DNA of 64,000 nt from Bacillus altitudinis 41KF2b (lineage in GTDB: Bacteria; Bacillota; Bacilli; Bacillales; Bacillaceae): the NCBI RefSeq assembly GCF_000691145.1, contig NZ_ASJC01000004.1, positions 186,001 through 250,000 of the forward strand, in the 5' to 3' direction. Shown here piece by piece: positions 9,053-19,205 of the stretch. Each line of letters opens with the position of its first letter. Positions within the stretch are counted from its first letter, which is position 1. The position numbers and the translations under genes were made by a program. Under the pieces are notes generated by a model. The model worked only from the letters and a program-made list of their open reading frames with translations, had not been told where the DNA came from and searched no databases.

Positions 9053-10227
9053 GAAGAGGCCTTCTTGTCTTTTAAAATTGACACGACTGCGGTGATGACA
9101 TCCTGCACATCTTCATCTGTCATACTTGGATAGAGCGGGAGCGAAAGCGTTCGTTTGTAATAAGTGAGTGCCTCAGGGAAATCCTCTGGTGAATGGTTGT
9201 AGGTCTCTTGATAATATGGATGCAAGTGAACGGGAATAAAATGAACACTCGTGCCGATTTTATATTCCTTTTGCAGCTGATCAATCATGTCATCGCGTGT
9301 GATCAGTGCTTCTTTTGGATCAACTTGTAGCACATATAAATGCCACGCATGTCTTCCCTCATCATGTACAGGCGGCAAGATGAGACCAGCTTCATGTTGA
9401 AATGCATGATTGTATGTCTTCGCAATCTGTTCTCTGCGTGTCTGCATCTCCTTCAATCGGCTTAGCTGAACGAGCCCTAACGATGCTTGCACGTCAAACA
9501 TGTTCATTTTATAGCCCGGTTCCTCGACCTCGTAATACCATGTTCCCTTTTCTCCATAACGATTCCACGCTCCCTTACTCATGCCATGGAGCGCCAGCCT
9601 TCTGATTCTAGCTGCAAGGGCATCATCATTTGTCGTCAGCATGCCGCCTTCACCAGTCGCTATGTTTTTCGTTGCATAGAAGCTAAAGGCGGTCGCATCA
9701 CCAATTGATCCAATCGGTTGATCGTGATAGGTCGTATAAAGGGCATGAGCGGCATCCTCCAGCACGAACAAATCATACTTCTTGGCAATCGCTAAAATTT
9801 GGTCCATATCACACGATTGACCAGCAAAATGAACAGGCACAATGGCTTTTGTATGTGGTGTAATGGCCGCTTCTAATTTTTTCGCATCTAGATTGAGTGT
9901 CGCCGGATCAATATCGACGAAAATAGGGGCTGCCCCCGTATGGATGATCGTATTGGCTGTTGCGCAGAACGTCAGAGGCGTTGTGATGACCTCATCACCA
10001 GCTCCAATGCCTCTCGCCTTTAACGCTAAAAATAGAGCAGCTGTGCATGAATTCACTGCTATTGCGTGCTTTGCTCCAGTCAGCTGCTTAAACTCTTCTT
10101 CAAACTGTCTCACTTTTGGTCCGGTGGACAACCAGCCGGACTTTAATGTTCCAATGACTTCATCAATTTCTTCCTGTTCAATAAAAGGCAGTGCATAAGG
10201 AAGAAATTGTGCTCTCTTTTGTCCCAT
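9049..10227 (-). CDS. spsC: DegT/DnrJ/EryC1/StrS sugar aminotransferase SpsC
   Basis: 392 residues, typical of PLP-dependent nucleotide-sugar aminotransferases such as PseC. Features are the N-terminal LPFIEQEEIDEV, EDAAHALYTTY near 170 and the PLP lysine in FYATKNIATGEGG near 195. Near 260, VQASLGLVQL is also characteristic. It would aminate a 4-keto sugar that SpsD then acetylates. The ATG has AGGGGTG about 10 bases upstream, and the gene begins 21 bases after spsB. Confidence 0.88.
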   Translation of the reverse strand: MGQKRAQFLPYALPFIEQEEIDEVIGTLKSGWLSTGPKVRQFEEEFKQLTGAKHAIAVNSCTAALFLALKARGIGAGDEVITTPLTFCATANTIIHTGAAPIFVDIDPATLNLDAKKLEAAITPHTKAIVPVHFAGQSCDMDQILAIAKKYDLFVLEDAAHALYTTYHDQPIGSIGDATAFSFYATKNIATGEGGMLTTNDDALAARIRRLALHGMSKGAWNRYGEKGTWYYEVEEPGYKMNMFDVQASLGLVQLSRLKEMQTRREQIAKTYNHAFQHEAGLILPPVHDEGRHAWHLYVLQVDPKEALITRDDMIDQLQKEYKIGTSVHFIPVHLHPYYQETYNHSPEDFPEALTYYKRTLSLPLYPSMTDEDVQDVITAVVSILKDKKASS

Positions 10228-10248
10228 ATCGCTTGCACACCCCTATCT

Positions 10249-11661
10249 TCATCTCTGAAAATCCACGCCTGTTTTTGTTTTGAGCAGAGAAAGCAGAACA
10301 TCGGTCGATTGTGCATGCGGATAATGTTCTTGAATGAAACGAGCCCCTTGCTGTTTCGCCAGCTTCATTTCTTGTTCATCCGATAAAATACGGATCGCTT
10401 TCTCGGCCAGCTCAATAGGGTTTTCCATGTGGCAGCTGCCAAGCGACTCGTAATAAGGGTATCTTCTGCCTTCTGTCATTTTTCCAATCAGTACACTCTT
10501 TTTAAAGAGCATTGCTTCCAGACCAACTGTTGATGTGAGCGTAATGACCATATCCATATACGGCAGGAGGTCATACAAGTCGATCTCTTTTTTAATTAAT
10601 CTCACATGGTTCCCCGCACGCTCAATCGCTGTGTAGTCATTTAATCGATTTCGAGCGATTTCCCACGGATGCGGCTTCATAATCAGCTGAATGTCTTTCC
10701 TTTTTGCAATTGTTTTAAGAACATCACCGTAAAAGGCTTCTGAAAACGGCTGTGTTGCCACAAGTACAGTCTTTTTGGCAGGGTTGAAGTTTAATTTACG
10801 AAAGACCATTTCCTGTTGAAGCGGTGTTCGCTCCTGCACCAAATCAAATCTCGGGTGACCTGTGATCTCCACCTGCTCAGGCTGACAGCCTTTGTTTACA
10901 TACCAGTCCTTTTCATATTTTCCAAACACCCCGTGGCAGGTGGTGAAAATCGGCAAAAAGGCTTCGTCTCCCATGAGCGCACCGTGCTGAAGACAAATAC
11001 TTGTGAGATGGCGCTTCACAGTTTGTAAGGCGAGCACACGGCTATATGCATCCTCCGTCGTCCCAACAACAACAGCTGCAATAGGCTGCATCTCAAATAG
11101 CGTTTCTATTTGGTCAATTACATCAATAAATTGCACAAGGTCCTTCCGAAGCTTTTCTCTAAAAAAGACATTGCCAAAGACAGGATGCTGGGCGTAAGGT
11201 TTCAATAGAGCATTTGCTTTTTCAATATATTCAACATGGGCTTCTTTATTAACCTCTCCGGCTAATTCCGGCTTGCTGATCACTGGTAATCCGAAATAAT
11301 CAGCCTTCTTCCAGCGCGCGAGCACCACTGTTTGGTTCGGATGGAACCGCGTGTAATTTTGTTCAGTAAAACGCAGGTGTTCAAAGTGAAGCAGCACCTT
11401 TCCATGACTCGGGCGATAAGGGGTACGCTTGATCTGCTGTTTATGCTGATCAAAAAAGGGCTGAATGTCTTGCGGCTTTGGACAAGTCGTTGACAGCTCT
11501 TCACCAAACGCCTCATCTTCCATACGTTCCCTCACTTCAGGACTGATGTATTGATAAAAATTACTGATTAATCCAAGGGGTATGTGGCGATAGGATAAGT
11601 CTTTCATCAGATTCACATACTCAAAGTACACTTGCCAATAATGATGAATATAATGCGACAC
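10249..11661 (-). CDS. spsB: CDP-glycerol glycerophosphotransferase-like protein SpsB
   Basis: 470 residues. The second half matches the TagB/TagF-type transferase fold, with KPHPWEIARNRL near residue 330 and an S/T-rich acceptor loop TLTSTVGLEAMLF near 385. HGALMGDEAF near 230 is also consistent. Such enzymes transfer glycerol- or polyol-phosphate to a glycan, here presumably during assembly of the spore polysaccharide. The start is GTG at 11661, 9 bases after GGAGG, which itself overlaps the end of spsA. Confidence 0.8.
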   Translation of the reverse strand: MSHYIHHYWQVYFEYVNLMKDLSYRHIPLGLISNFYQYISPEVRERMEDEAFGEELSTTCPKPQDIQPFFDQHKQQIKRTPYRPSHGKVLLHFEHLRFTEQNYTRFHPNQTVVLARWKKADYFGLPVISKPELAGEVNKEAHVEYIEKANALLKPYAQHPVFGNVFFREKLRKDLVQFIDVIDQIETLFEMQPIAAVVVGTTEDAYSRVLALQTVKRHLTSICLQHGALMGDEAFLPIFTTCHGVFGKYEKDWYVNKGCQPEQVEITGHPRFDLVQERTPLQQEMVFRKLNFNPAKKTVLVATQPFSEAFYGDVLKTIAKRKDIQLIMKPHPWEIARNRLNDYTAIERAGNHVRLIKKEIDLYDLLPYMDMVITLTSTVGLEAMLFKKSVLIGKMTEGRRYPYYESLGSCHMENPIELAEKAIRILSDEQEMKLAKQQGARFIQEHYPHAQSTDVLLSLLKTKTGVDFQR

Positions 11662-11667
11662 TTAAGG

Positions 11668-12516
<849 letters not shown>

Positions 12517-12613
12517 TTATAAAATTGGATTTTTTTCATGATCTATCTTTGAAAAACGTAAAAATTTTGGTAATATAAGTAATCATTTATGTGTATTAAA
12601 GGAGTAAAGAACA

Positions 12614-13288
12614 TTGGAGTATATGAAGAGTGATCTCTCCCAAGAAGAGGAAGCAAAAGGTTTTTTTCGATTCTTTAAAATTTTTGTCGCGACAAAAACG
12701 ATTATTCGCTCATATGAACATACCTCTATTCCCATGTGGCTGATGATACTCCTTGCAAGTATCGCTGGTACAAGCTGGATGTACGAAGGGTATTTTAGTG
12801 AGTATATGGGCAATCATATTCCATATCCTTTTATTCTGTTACACGGAGCAGGTTTTGGTATTTTAGTAGGCAATTTTCTTCTATTTTTTGGTTCATTCAT
12901 TTTACAGTGGTTAGGACGACTGTTTTTTGGCAGTAAAGCGCCGTATCGAGATGTGCTCAAAGCTTGCACACTGACGGTCATTTTCCCTTCCACCTTATTT
13001 GCTCTTACTTGGATTATTACTGTGGGGTTGCTTGGTCCGTATACATTTGTGAAAATCTCACCCTATTTAGACCAGCACTATGAAGTATGGTATTATCTCA
13101 GCGTTTTACCACTGGTTGATGCGTATACCAAGGCATGGATATTTGGGATGGCTGTTTTAGGCCTTGTTGCTGTGATGAAGCTGAGAATATGGCAGGCCTT
13201 TATCATTGCCATCGCACCGATCGCCTTATTTTTTCTCACGATGACCCTTCTCTATGACGTCCAGCGGGCTATGAATTGGTTGATGTAA
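12614..13288 (+). CDS. Yip1-like multi-pass membrane protein
   Basis: 224 residues with a short cytoplasmic N-terminus (FFRFFKIFVATKTII) and about five hydrophobic segments, near residues 40-60, 80-105, 118-140, 158-180 and 185-220. The pattern and the entry motif before the first segment are those of bacterial YIP1-domain proteins, whose biochemical function is unknown. The start is TTG at 12614, with AAAGGAG 9 bases upstream. The in-frame ATG at 12623 has no well-placed site. It is divergent from the sps operon and followed by a strong terminator. I do not recall a counterpart here in B. subtilis. Confidence 0.65.
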   Translation: MEYMKSDLSQEEEAKGFFRFFKIFVATKTIIRSYEHTSIPMWLMILLASIAGTSWMYEGYFSEYMGNHIPYPFILLHGAGFGILVGNFLLFFGSFILQWLGRLFFGSKAPYRDVLKACTLTVIFPSTLFALTWIITVGLLGPYTFVKISPYLDQHYEVWYYLSVLPLVDAYTKAWIFGMAVLGLVAVMKLRIWQAFIIAIAPIALFFLTMTLLYDVQRAMNWLM

Positions 13289-13360
13289 AGAGGCATTCCT
13301 TAAATTGTTGGAAACCTTTGCAATCTAGGCAGTACGAATACGGGGTTTGTCTGAACACTG

Positions 13361-13389
13361 AGGAACTGCACAAAGCAGTTCCTTTTTTT
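13361..13389 (+). terminator. Terminator after the Yip1-like gene
   Basis: AGGAACTGC and GCAGTTCCT form a 9-bp stem with loop ACAAA, followed by seven T residues. Confidence 0.85.
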
Positions 13390-13511
13390 CGTTCAATGTA
13401 CATATTCTCTCTTCCTGTCTCATAGTGTGAAAGAGAAAAAGAATGCTATGGAAACAACAGGCGCTTTTCCGCCTTCTGTTTAGAACACCATGAGGAAAGA
13501 GGAGGAACGTT

Positions 13512-14054
13512 ATGAAATTGAAAAATCAATTTGGGCAAGGTTCGGGTTTCGAAGGTCAAGATTTTCGCCAGCAACAATATGGAGCAAATCCGTATCCTGC
13601 GCAGCAGATGGGTTATTCAGTCCCTCCCCAAACGCAGGGTCAAATGCAAGGTCAAATGCAGCAGGGGTATTCGCCAATGCCGTCTACTGGTACTTCACAA
13701 GGAGGCCAAGGTGGGCAAAGTGGCGGGCAGCCCTATCAAATTCCTTCTGGACCGATTTATCAGCAGAACGTCACCGGTCAGCTGCCGCTTGAGCAGTCCT
13801 ATATTGAAAATATTTTACGATTAAACCGCGGCAAAGTAGCCACGATCTATATGACGTTTGAGGCAAGTAAAGAATGGAACTCTAAGATTTTTAGAGGAGT
13901 CATTGAGGCCGCAGGACGTGATCACATTATCATTAGTGATAACAAAACGGGGACACGATACTTATTATTAACAATCTACCTTGATTACATTACGTTTGAT
14001 GGGGAAATTCAATATGACTATCCATACTCGATGTCTACGTATTCTCCGAGATAA
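13512..14054 (+). CDS. gerQ: Spore coat/germination protein GerQ
   Basis: 180 residues. The first half is low-complexity and rich in Gln, Gly, Pro and Tyr, with short QGQMQ repeats near residues 37-50. The second half is the conserved GerQ domain: LEQSYIENILRLNRGK near 95, IFRGVIEAAGRDHIIISD near 122 and the terminal YPYSMSTYSPR. In B. subtilis GerQ is a coat protein needed for CwlJ localisation and is cross-linked by the transglutaminase Tgl through lysines, which fits the Gln-rich tail. The ATG follows GAGGAGG at good distance. It is a single gene with its own terminator. Confidence 0.92.
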   Translation: MKLKNQFGQGSGFEGQDFRQQQYGANPYPAQQMGYSVPPQTQGQMQGQMQQGYSPMPSTGTSQGGQGGQSGGQPYQIPSGPIYQQNVTGQLPLEQSYIENILRLNRGKVATIYMTFEASKEWNSKIFRGVIEAAGRDHIIISDNKTGTRYLLLTIYLDYITFDGEIQYDYPYSMSTYSPR

Positions 14055-14072
14055 CCTCAAGGTCATATCAGC

Positions 14073-14103
14073 AGCAAGGTGCAGACGCCCTTGCTTTTTT
14101 CTT
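14073..14103 (+). terminator. Terminator of gerQ
   Basis: AGCAAGG and CCTTGCT form a stem with a 9-base loop, followed by a T run. Confidence 0.8.
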
Positions 14104-14120
14104 TTGTCTAGGTTTTTGAC

Positions 14121-14148
14121 ACACCTTCGGGGGAAGGCTCATAAGATG
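14121..14148 (+). promoter_or_regulatory. Sigma-K-like promoter for the cupin gene
   Basis: AC at 14121-14122 is followed after 17 bases by CATAAGATG (14140-14148), close to the sigma-K pattern AC-N16/17-CATA-N3-TA with one mismatch at the last position. Transcription would start about 20 bases before the ribosome binding site. It lies in the short gap after the gerQ terminator. Confidence 0.45.
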
Positions 14149-14185
14149 CCTAGTAGTTTTTATTAAACGCCTAGAGGTGACATCA

Positions 14186-14803
14186 ATGACTGTTGAGCTG
14201 GATTATACATCGCCGAATGTCAAATATTCATTTGATTTGAATCAAAGCCCCCTTGTGAAATATGATCAACACAATCTGATTAATGTTTTAGGAAAAAAAC
14301 AATTAAATTCGCTCGATCAAGTATCTCTGCTGGATATATATTTGAGTAAAAGCAAAGTAGTAGAGCCTCATTATCATCAAAATGCTGCCGAGCTTGTTTA
14401 TTGTATCGCCGGCTCTGCTGCTGTATCCATGTTGAACCCCTTTACAAAAAAGCTGTCCACCTACACCATTACCCCCGGGCAGGTAGCCAATGTGCCACAA
14501 GGCTGGTGGCATTACGAAGTCGCCTTACAGGACAAAACCCATTTGTTAGCCATTTTTAACGCATCGACACCAGAAGTCATCTTAGGTTCAGACCTTCTAA
14601 CCCTCACGCCTTCACACATCATGGCACATACTTATTGCATGAACGAAACGCAGTGGAAGCAGGCGACGCAGCCCGTGAAGCCTGGTGTGTTTATCGGACC
14701 GTTCTGCCACCGGGAGGAAGAGGCACAAACGCACCCTGTCCCCCCTTCTCACTATGTACCTTATTATCAAGCACCTCCGAACTATTCTCCTTATTGGAGT
14801 TAA
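14186..14803 (+). CDS. Cupin-domain protein with Tyr/Pro-rich tail, probable sporulation gene
   Basis: 205 residues. Cupin motif 1 is intact (H62-x-H64-x4-E69-x6-G) and motif 2 has P-Q-G-W-W-H109, so the usual metal ligands His, His, Glu, His are present. A central insertion is followed by a tail rich in Tyr and Pro (YVPYYQAPPNYSPYW), a composition common in spore coat proteins. The ATG at 14186 lies 8 bases after GAGG; the GTG at 14177 overlaps that site. With gerQ next door and a sigma-K-like promoter, a coat or mother-cell metabolic role is likely, but this is inference. No enzymatic substrate can be read from the sequence. Confidence 0.65.
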   Translation: MTVELDYTSPNVKYSFDLNQSPLVKYDQHNLINVLGKKQLNSLDQVSLLDIYLSKSKVVEPHYHQNAAELVYCIAGSAAVSMLNPFTKKLSTYTITPGQVANVPQGWWHYEVALQDKTHLLAIFNASTPEVILGSDLLTLTPSHIMAHTYCMNETQWKQATQPVKPGVFIGPFCHREEEAQTHPVPPSHYVPYYQAPPNYSPYWS

Positions 14804-14840
14804 GAAAAAAACCGATGCCCCTATGAGAGCGTCGGTTTTC
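14804..14840. terminator. Bidirectional terminator between the cupin gene and ywdK
   Basis: AAAACCGA and TCGGTTTT form a stem. The A run on the left gives a long T tail for the minus-strand ywdK transcript, and the T run on the right is short for the plus strand. Confidence 0.7.
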
Positions 14841-14845
14841 CTAGC

Positions 14846-15217
14846 TTATAAATTTTTTGCTGCTGCAATCACTAGCATGATCCAAGAAGCGATAAACGCC
14901 ACTCCGCCAATTGGCGTAATAGCACCTAAAATCTTCACCTGAGTCAAGGCAAGCACATAAAGGCTTCCTGAGAAGAAAAGAATGCCTGCCAGCATCACCC
15001 AGCCAGCGGTCGGCACTAGAGAAACACCTGACAGCTTATCTGCCAGAAAGGCGACAATAAATAGACCAATGGCATGGAACATCTGATATTGAACCCCTTT
15101 ATTCCATATCTCAATATACTTTTCAGGAATTTTCCCTTCCAGTCCATGTGCACCGAAGGCTCCAAGACCAACCGCAAGCATGGCGTTAATGGCACCTAAT
15201 ATGAAAAATAGTTTCAT
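14846..15217 (-). CDS. ywdK: DUF423 small membrane protein YwdK
   Basis: 123 residues with four hydrophobic segments and the DUF423 signature [13 protein letters not shown] near residue 17 followed by [11 protein letters not shown] near 46. The family is widespread and of unknown function. The ATG has GGAGAA upstream. It lies 67 bases downstream of ywdJ on the same strand, the order found in B. subtilis. Confidence 0.85.
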   Translation of the reverse strand: MKLFFILGAINAMLAVGLGAFGAHGLEGKIPEKYIEIWNKGVQYQMFHAIGLFIVAFLADKLSGVSLVPTAGWVMLAGILFFSGSLYVLALTQVKILGAITPIGGVAFIASWIMLVIAAAKNL

Positions 15218-15284
15218 TCGTCATTCTCCTTATCTCATCAATTATGTTTATCATAGCGTGGGTCTTATCCAACATTCAACTTTC

Positions 15285-16595
15285 CTATGATGCTGACACG
15301 AGATTGTCGGATTTCTTCTTCTTTCGCAGCAGCACTTGATCGACCACAATCGCAATCAGTGTGCCAAGAACAAGACCATTGCTCAATAAAGAAATCAGCA
15401 CAGGATGCATGCCTTTCAATGCCCCTTGTGGCACAAACATTGCGCCCACGCCTGCTAAAACAGCGATGCCAAGCACAAATCGAATGCGCGGGATGTCTTC
15501 TTTTTCATACTGATCGAATTCAGACATAGCAATCCCAATCATAGAAGAGAACACCACAAAGTTCACAGCCAGCCCCACAGGTGAAGGCAATGCAGAGAAA
15601 AAGCTCATCAATAATGGAAATAAACTAATGAGGACAATGAGCAGACTGCCAAGGAAAAATGGCTTTCTCGATGGAATTTTGGTTGTTTGTATAAAACCCG
15701 CTGCCCCTGAAATAGGGACAGGCGCAATCGCACCAATCAGTCCGCTCAGCAAATGACCAAATGCGGCGACAAAACCAGCCGGTCTGGCTCGTTTCCGCTC
15801 ACGCAGTTCACCAAATGCCTTGACGGAACTTTCCACAATTCGAATACTTGCCAGCATATTCACTATGAGTAAGATCGTAATAAAAAAGGACGTAACAAGC
15901 AGTCCACTGTCAAAGACCGGCATGCCAAATGGAAACAGTTTTGGAAACTCAATGATCTGCTCAGGAATGCGAACAGGCTTCGCTAGTCCGAGTAAAGCAA
16001 ATAACAGCCAGCCGCCTGCAAGTGCAAATAACACAGAAAACTGCCTTAAATAATGCCATTTTGAGCGGCTGATCATGAAGGTGATGACAATAATCAAGAT
16101 CGATAGACAAAAGACAAGCCCATCTACCTGATTTCCCCGATAACCGATCCCCATCAGCCCTTTCATGATTGGCTGACTTAACTGCACAACAAGCAGCAGC
16201 AAATAAATACCTGTGACAACCGGCGTAAATAAAGACGCAAGCCAATTAATGATTTTAAAAAGACTAAAAATAAAAAAGAACGCAGCACTAAAAATTAACG
16301 CCCCTTGTAATGCTTGCAAGGTTTCAGGATATGTGGCAAAAATCGTCCCTGTCATGCCTGCATAAAGGGTATATACCCCCCACCACAGCCCTGCTGGACT
16401 TTCATTGATCGGCAGCATATGACCGCATAAACACTGCACCATCGCCACAAGTCCAAGTGAAAAGAATGTACTCTGAATCAGTTCCGCCGACTGCACTTGA
16501 TTTAATTCAAATGCTTGTGCAATCGCAATCGGCACAGCAATAGAAGCTGCGATAAAAAATGCCATCCACTGAATGGCGCCCAAAAATAGTTTCAA
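15285..16595 (-). CDS. ywdJ: Nucleobase/cation symporter-2-type permease YwdJ
   Basis: About 436 residues with some twelve hydrophobic segments, in the xanthine/uracil permease class. PVPISGAAGFIQTTKIPSRKPF near residue 285 corresponds to the conserved mid-protein region of these transporters, although the usual NQNNG-like motif is degenerate. The substrate is unknown. The frame begins with GTG at 16604, but AAGGTGATC fits the 16S rRNA end and is followed 3 bases later by TTG at 16595, so I prefer TTG. It is downstream of ywdI with a 33-base gap, probably in one transcript. Confidence 0.78.
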   Translation of the reverse strand: MKLFLGAIQWMAFFIAASIAVPIAIAQAFELNQVQSAELIQSTFFSLGLVAMVQCLCGHMLPINESPAGLWWGVYTLYAGMTGTIFATYPETLQALQGALIFSAAFFFIFSLFKIINWLASLFTPVVTGIYLLLLVVQLSQPIMKGLMGIGYRGNQVDGLVFCLSILIIVITFMISRSKWHYLRQFSVLFALAGGWLLFALLGLAKPVRIPEQIIEFPKLFPFGMPVFDSGLLVTSFFITILLIVNMLASIRIVESSVKAFGELRERKRARPAGFVAAFGHLLSGLIGAIAPVPISGAAGFIQTTKIPSRKPFFLGSLLIVLISLFPLLMSFFSALPSPVGLAVNFVVFSSMIGIAMSEFDQYEKEDIPRIRFVLGIAVLAGVGAMFVPQGALKGMHPVLISLLSNGLVLGTLIAIVVDQVLLRKKKKSDNLVSAS

Positions 16596-16628
16596 CCCGA
16601 TCACCTTCCCTTTGTCGTGACAAGACCA

Positions 16629-16961
16629 TTAAAAATCAAAAATAGAGTCACCGTTGCCATCTTTCTCTTGTTGACCCTCTTCTTTATGCTGAAATTTCTT
16701 TGCACCGCTAGTGCCCATCAATTTCTCTAGCATGGCTTGATCCGTAGACACAGCCGGTGCAGATGGTGTCTGTATAGATGGAGGTGGTGAAATAACCGAA
16801 GACTGCGGCATTTGCACCTGTGATGATGTGTCGAGAATGACATCACATAGTGAAGAAATGACCGCCGCTTGACGTTTCACCTCTTCATCATTTCCACTTT
16901 GTTTTGCTTTTTGAATGGCTTCCTCCATTTTTTGAAGCAGACTTGATATATGAATATTCAA
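16629..16961 (-). CDS. ywdI: Conserved hypothetical protein YwdI
   Basis: 110 residues, soluble, with an N-terminal helix (SSLLQKMEEAIQKAKQSGNDEEV), a Pro/Ser-rich middle and an acidic end, DSIFDF. No known domain is recognised. The frame is open to 17000, but GGAGGG lies 7 bases before TTG 16961 and gives the N-terminus MNIHISS. Its place between ywdH and ywdJ matches the B. subtilis order, on which the symbol rests. Confidence 0.7.
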   Translation of the reverse strand: MNIHISSLLQKMEEAIQKAKQSGNDEEVKRQAAVISSLCDVILDTSSQVQMPQSSVISPPPSIQTPSAPAVSTDQAMLEKLMGTSGAKKFQHKEEGQQEKDGNGDSIFDF

Positions 16962-17133
16962 GGGTAGACCCTCCAATCTAAAAAATTCGTTTTCCAACAT
17001 TATTTTACCAAATGAACAAACCGAATGGGCTCATTTTTTCAAAGCTGTGTGCTTCTGTTCCTCTTATTTGACCCTTACCCAAGATTCACACATAATAAAA
17101 AAGAAACAATATCGTCTTTGAAAGGACTGAAAG

Positions 17134-18492
17134 ATGAGCAAACTCACTGAACTCATTCACAAACAAAAAAACGTGCAAACACCAGCGGTTCAAGATCGAA
17201 TCCGTCTTCTTAACGATTTAAAAAAAGCCATTAAACATCATGAAAAGGACATATTACAAGCCTTAGTCCATGATTTACATAAATCCGAACAGGAAGCCTA
17301 TACAACAGAAATTGGCATGGTATATGAAGAGATCAATCATATCGTCAAACATCTTCACAAATGGGCCAAACCATCTCGCGCGAAAACACCTCTGACCCAT
17401 ATCGGATCAAAAAGTATGATCATTAAGGAACCGTACGGAAGTGTTCTAATTATTGCCCCTTGGAACTATCCTTTCCAATTGGCCCTTTCGCCATTAGTTG
17501 GAGCCATTTCTGCGGGAAATGCCGTTACTTTAAAACCGTCAGAATTAACGCCGCACGTCTCAAACGTGATTGGCACGATTGTGGAAAGCGTGTTTCAAGA
17601 AGATCTTGCAGCGGTCGTTGAAGGCGGTGTGGATGTCAGCACAGAGCTTCTGAAACTGCCTTTTGATTATATTTTCTTTACTGGGAGTGTAGCCGTCGGC
17701 AAAGTCGTCATGGAAGCGGCCGCAAAACATCTCACACCTGTCACACTTGAGCTCGGCGGAAAAAGTCCATGCATTGTCATGCCTGATGCAGACATCAAAC
17801 TCGCTGCAAAACGAATCACCTTTGGTAAATTCACGAATGCTGGTCAAACATGCATTGCACCAGACTATTTACTTGTTCATGAATCGATCAAAGAGGACCT
17901 ATTACGTGAAATGACGACCTGTATCCGTGACTTTTACGGGGACCAGCCTGAAACAAATCCGCATTTCGGAAAAAATGTCAGCCAGCGTCATTTTGATCGA
18001 CTTTCAAAATTTCTCTCAAATGGCACGATTGTGACAGGTGGACAGCGCAATGAACAAGAGCTCAAAATCGCACCGACCATTTTAGATCATATTACATGGG
18101 AAGATCCTGTTATGCAGGAGGAAATTTTCGGACCTATTTTGCCTGTCATCACATTTGACTCTCTTCAAGAGGCAGCTGACATGATTAAGGCAAGACCAAA
18201 GCCGCTCGCTCTTTACTTATTTACAACGAATAAAAAAACAGAAGCCTATATTCTAGACAACCTCTCATTTGGCGGGGGTTGCATCAATGATACGCTGATG
18301 CATGTCGCCACTCCATATTTACCATTTGGAGGCGTTGGTGAAAGCGGCATCGGACGATATCATGGAAAAGAAAGCTTTTTCACCTTTACACATGAAAAAA
18401 GCGTCCTACGCCAGACCAATCGCTTTGATTTTTCTTTCCGCTATCCAAATGCGAAAAACGGACTCGACATTGTCCGCAAATTTTTAAAATAA
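17134..18492 (+). CDS. ywdH: Aldehyde dehydrogenase YwdH
   Basis: 452 residues, the length of the class 3 (fatty aldehyde) ALDH group. APWNYPFQL near residue 109 binds the cofactor, TGSVAVGK follows near 183, LELGGKSP carries the general-base Glu near 206, and the catalytic Cys is in [11 protein letters not shown] near 240. [10 protein letters not shown] near 330 is also typical. It would oxidise aldehydes to acids with NAD(P). The ATG has AAAGGA upstream. It is a single gene divergent from ywdI and convergent with ung. Confidence 0.88.
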   Translation: MSKLTELIHKQKNVQTPAVQDRIRLLNDLKKAIKHHEKDILQALVHDLHKSEQEAYTTEIGMVYEEINHIVKHLHKWAKPSRAKTPLTHIGSKSMIIKEPYGSVLIIAPWNYPFQLALSPLVGAISAGNAVTLKPSELTPHVSNVIGTIVESVFQEDLAAVVEGGVDVSTELLKLPFDYIFFTGSVAVGKVVMEAAAKHLTPVTLELGGKSPCIVMPDADIKLAAKRITFGKFTNAGQTCIAPDYLLVHESIKEDLLREMTTCIRDFYGDQPETNPHFGKNVSQRHFDRLSKFLSNGTIVTGGQRNEQELKIAPTILDHITWEDPVMQEEIFGPILPVITFDSLQEAADMIKARPKPLALYLFTTNKKTEAYILDNLSFGGGCINDTLMHVATPYLPFGGVGESGIGRYHGKESFFTFTHEKSVLRQTNRFDFSFRYPNAKNGLDIVRKFLK

Positions 18493-18494
18493 AC

Positions 18495-18520
18495 AGGACG
18501 AAGGGATTTTCCCTCGTCCT
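18495..18520. terminator. Hairpin between ywdH and ung
   Basis: AGGACGAAGGG pairs with CCCTCGTCCT around a TTTT-containing loop, and it is followed by ATTTTG. The ung stop codon overlaps its right edge, so the hairpin serves both convergent genes. Confidence 0.65.
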
Positions 18521-19205
18521 ATTTTGATTCAATATCCTTAATACACCAGTTGATTTCATCGATCCCCATTTGCTTTAAATAGGCGTTTACTTTTGAGAAC
18601 GGACGGCTGCCAAAAAAGCCGTTTCTTGCAGAAAAAGGACTTGGATGGGGTGATTCAATGATGTAATGCTTGCTTTGATCAATTCGTTCTTTTTTATTTT
18701 GCGCATGTCTGCCCCAAAGCACAAAAACGACTGGCTGATCTCGGTCATTCAGGACGTCGATGACGCGGTCTGTCACACGTTCCCAGCCTTTGCCTTTATG
18801 CGAGTTCGCTTCTCCTTTTCTTACAGTGAGCACAGTGTTTAACAGCAAGACACCCTGCTCTGCCCAGCTGACAAGCGAGCCATGGTTAGGGACCGGACAG
18901 CCGAGGTCATCCTTTAGCTCCTGAAAAATATTTCTCAAAGATGGCGGATGCTTGACACCAGGCTGAACAGAAAAGCTTAATCCGTGTGCCTGTCCTGGGC
19001 CATGATAAGGGTCTTGTCCCAAAATCACGACCTTCACATCTTCATACGACGTCAAATGGAGGGCACGATAAATGTCATCTGGCTTTGGAAACACGATCTG
19101 CGTACGATATTCTTCCTTTACCCACTCACGTAATTCCTGATAATATGGCTGTTCAAATTCACTTTTCATCACAGCCCACCAGCTATCATTTAAAAATGGC
19201 TTCAT
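18519..19205 (-). CDS. ung: Uracil-DNA glycosylase
   Basis: 228 residues, family 1 UDG, which removes uracil from DNA to start base excision repair. The catalytic water-activating loop [18 protein letters not shown] is near residue 62 and the minor-groove loop [13 protein letters not shown] near 187, both intact. The open frame extends upstream within ywdF, but AGAAGGAGG precedes the ATG at 19205. This start overlaps the ywdF stop (ATGA), so the two are probably translated in concert. Confidence 0.95.
   Translation of the reverse strand: MKPFLNDSWWAVMKSEFEQPYYQELREWVKEEYRTQIVFPKPDDIYRALHLTSYEDVKVVILGQDPYHGPGQAHGLSFSVQPGVKHPPSLRNIFQELKDDLGCPVPNHGSLVSWAEQGVLLLNTVLTVRKGEANSHKGKGWERVTDRVIDVLNDRDQPVVFVLWGRHAQNKKERIDQSKHYIIESPHPSPFSARNGFFGSRPFSKVNAYLKQMGIDEINWCIKDIESK

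Noticed and set aside
13618..13700. Short tandem repeats in gerQ considered as a repeat array
   Set aside because: They encode the Gln/Gly-rich QGQMQ-type tail of GerQ, have no unique spacers and are not CRISPR.
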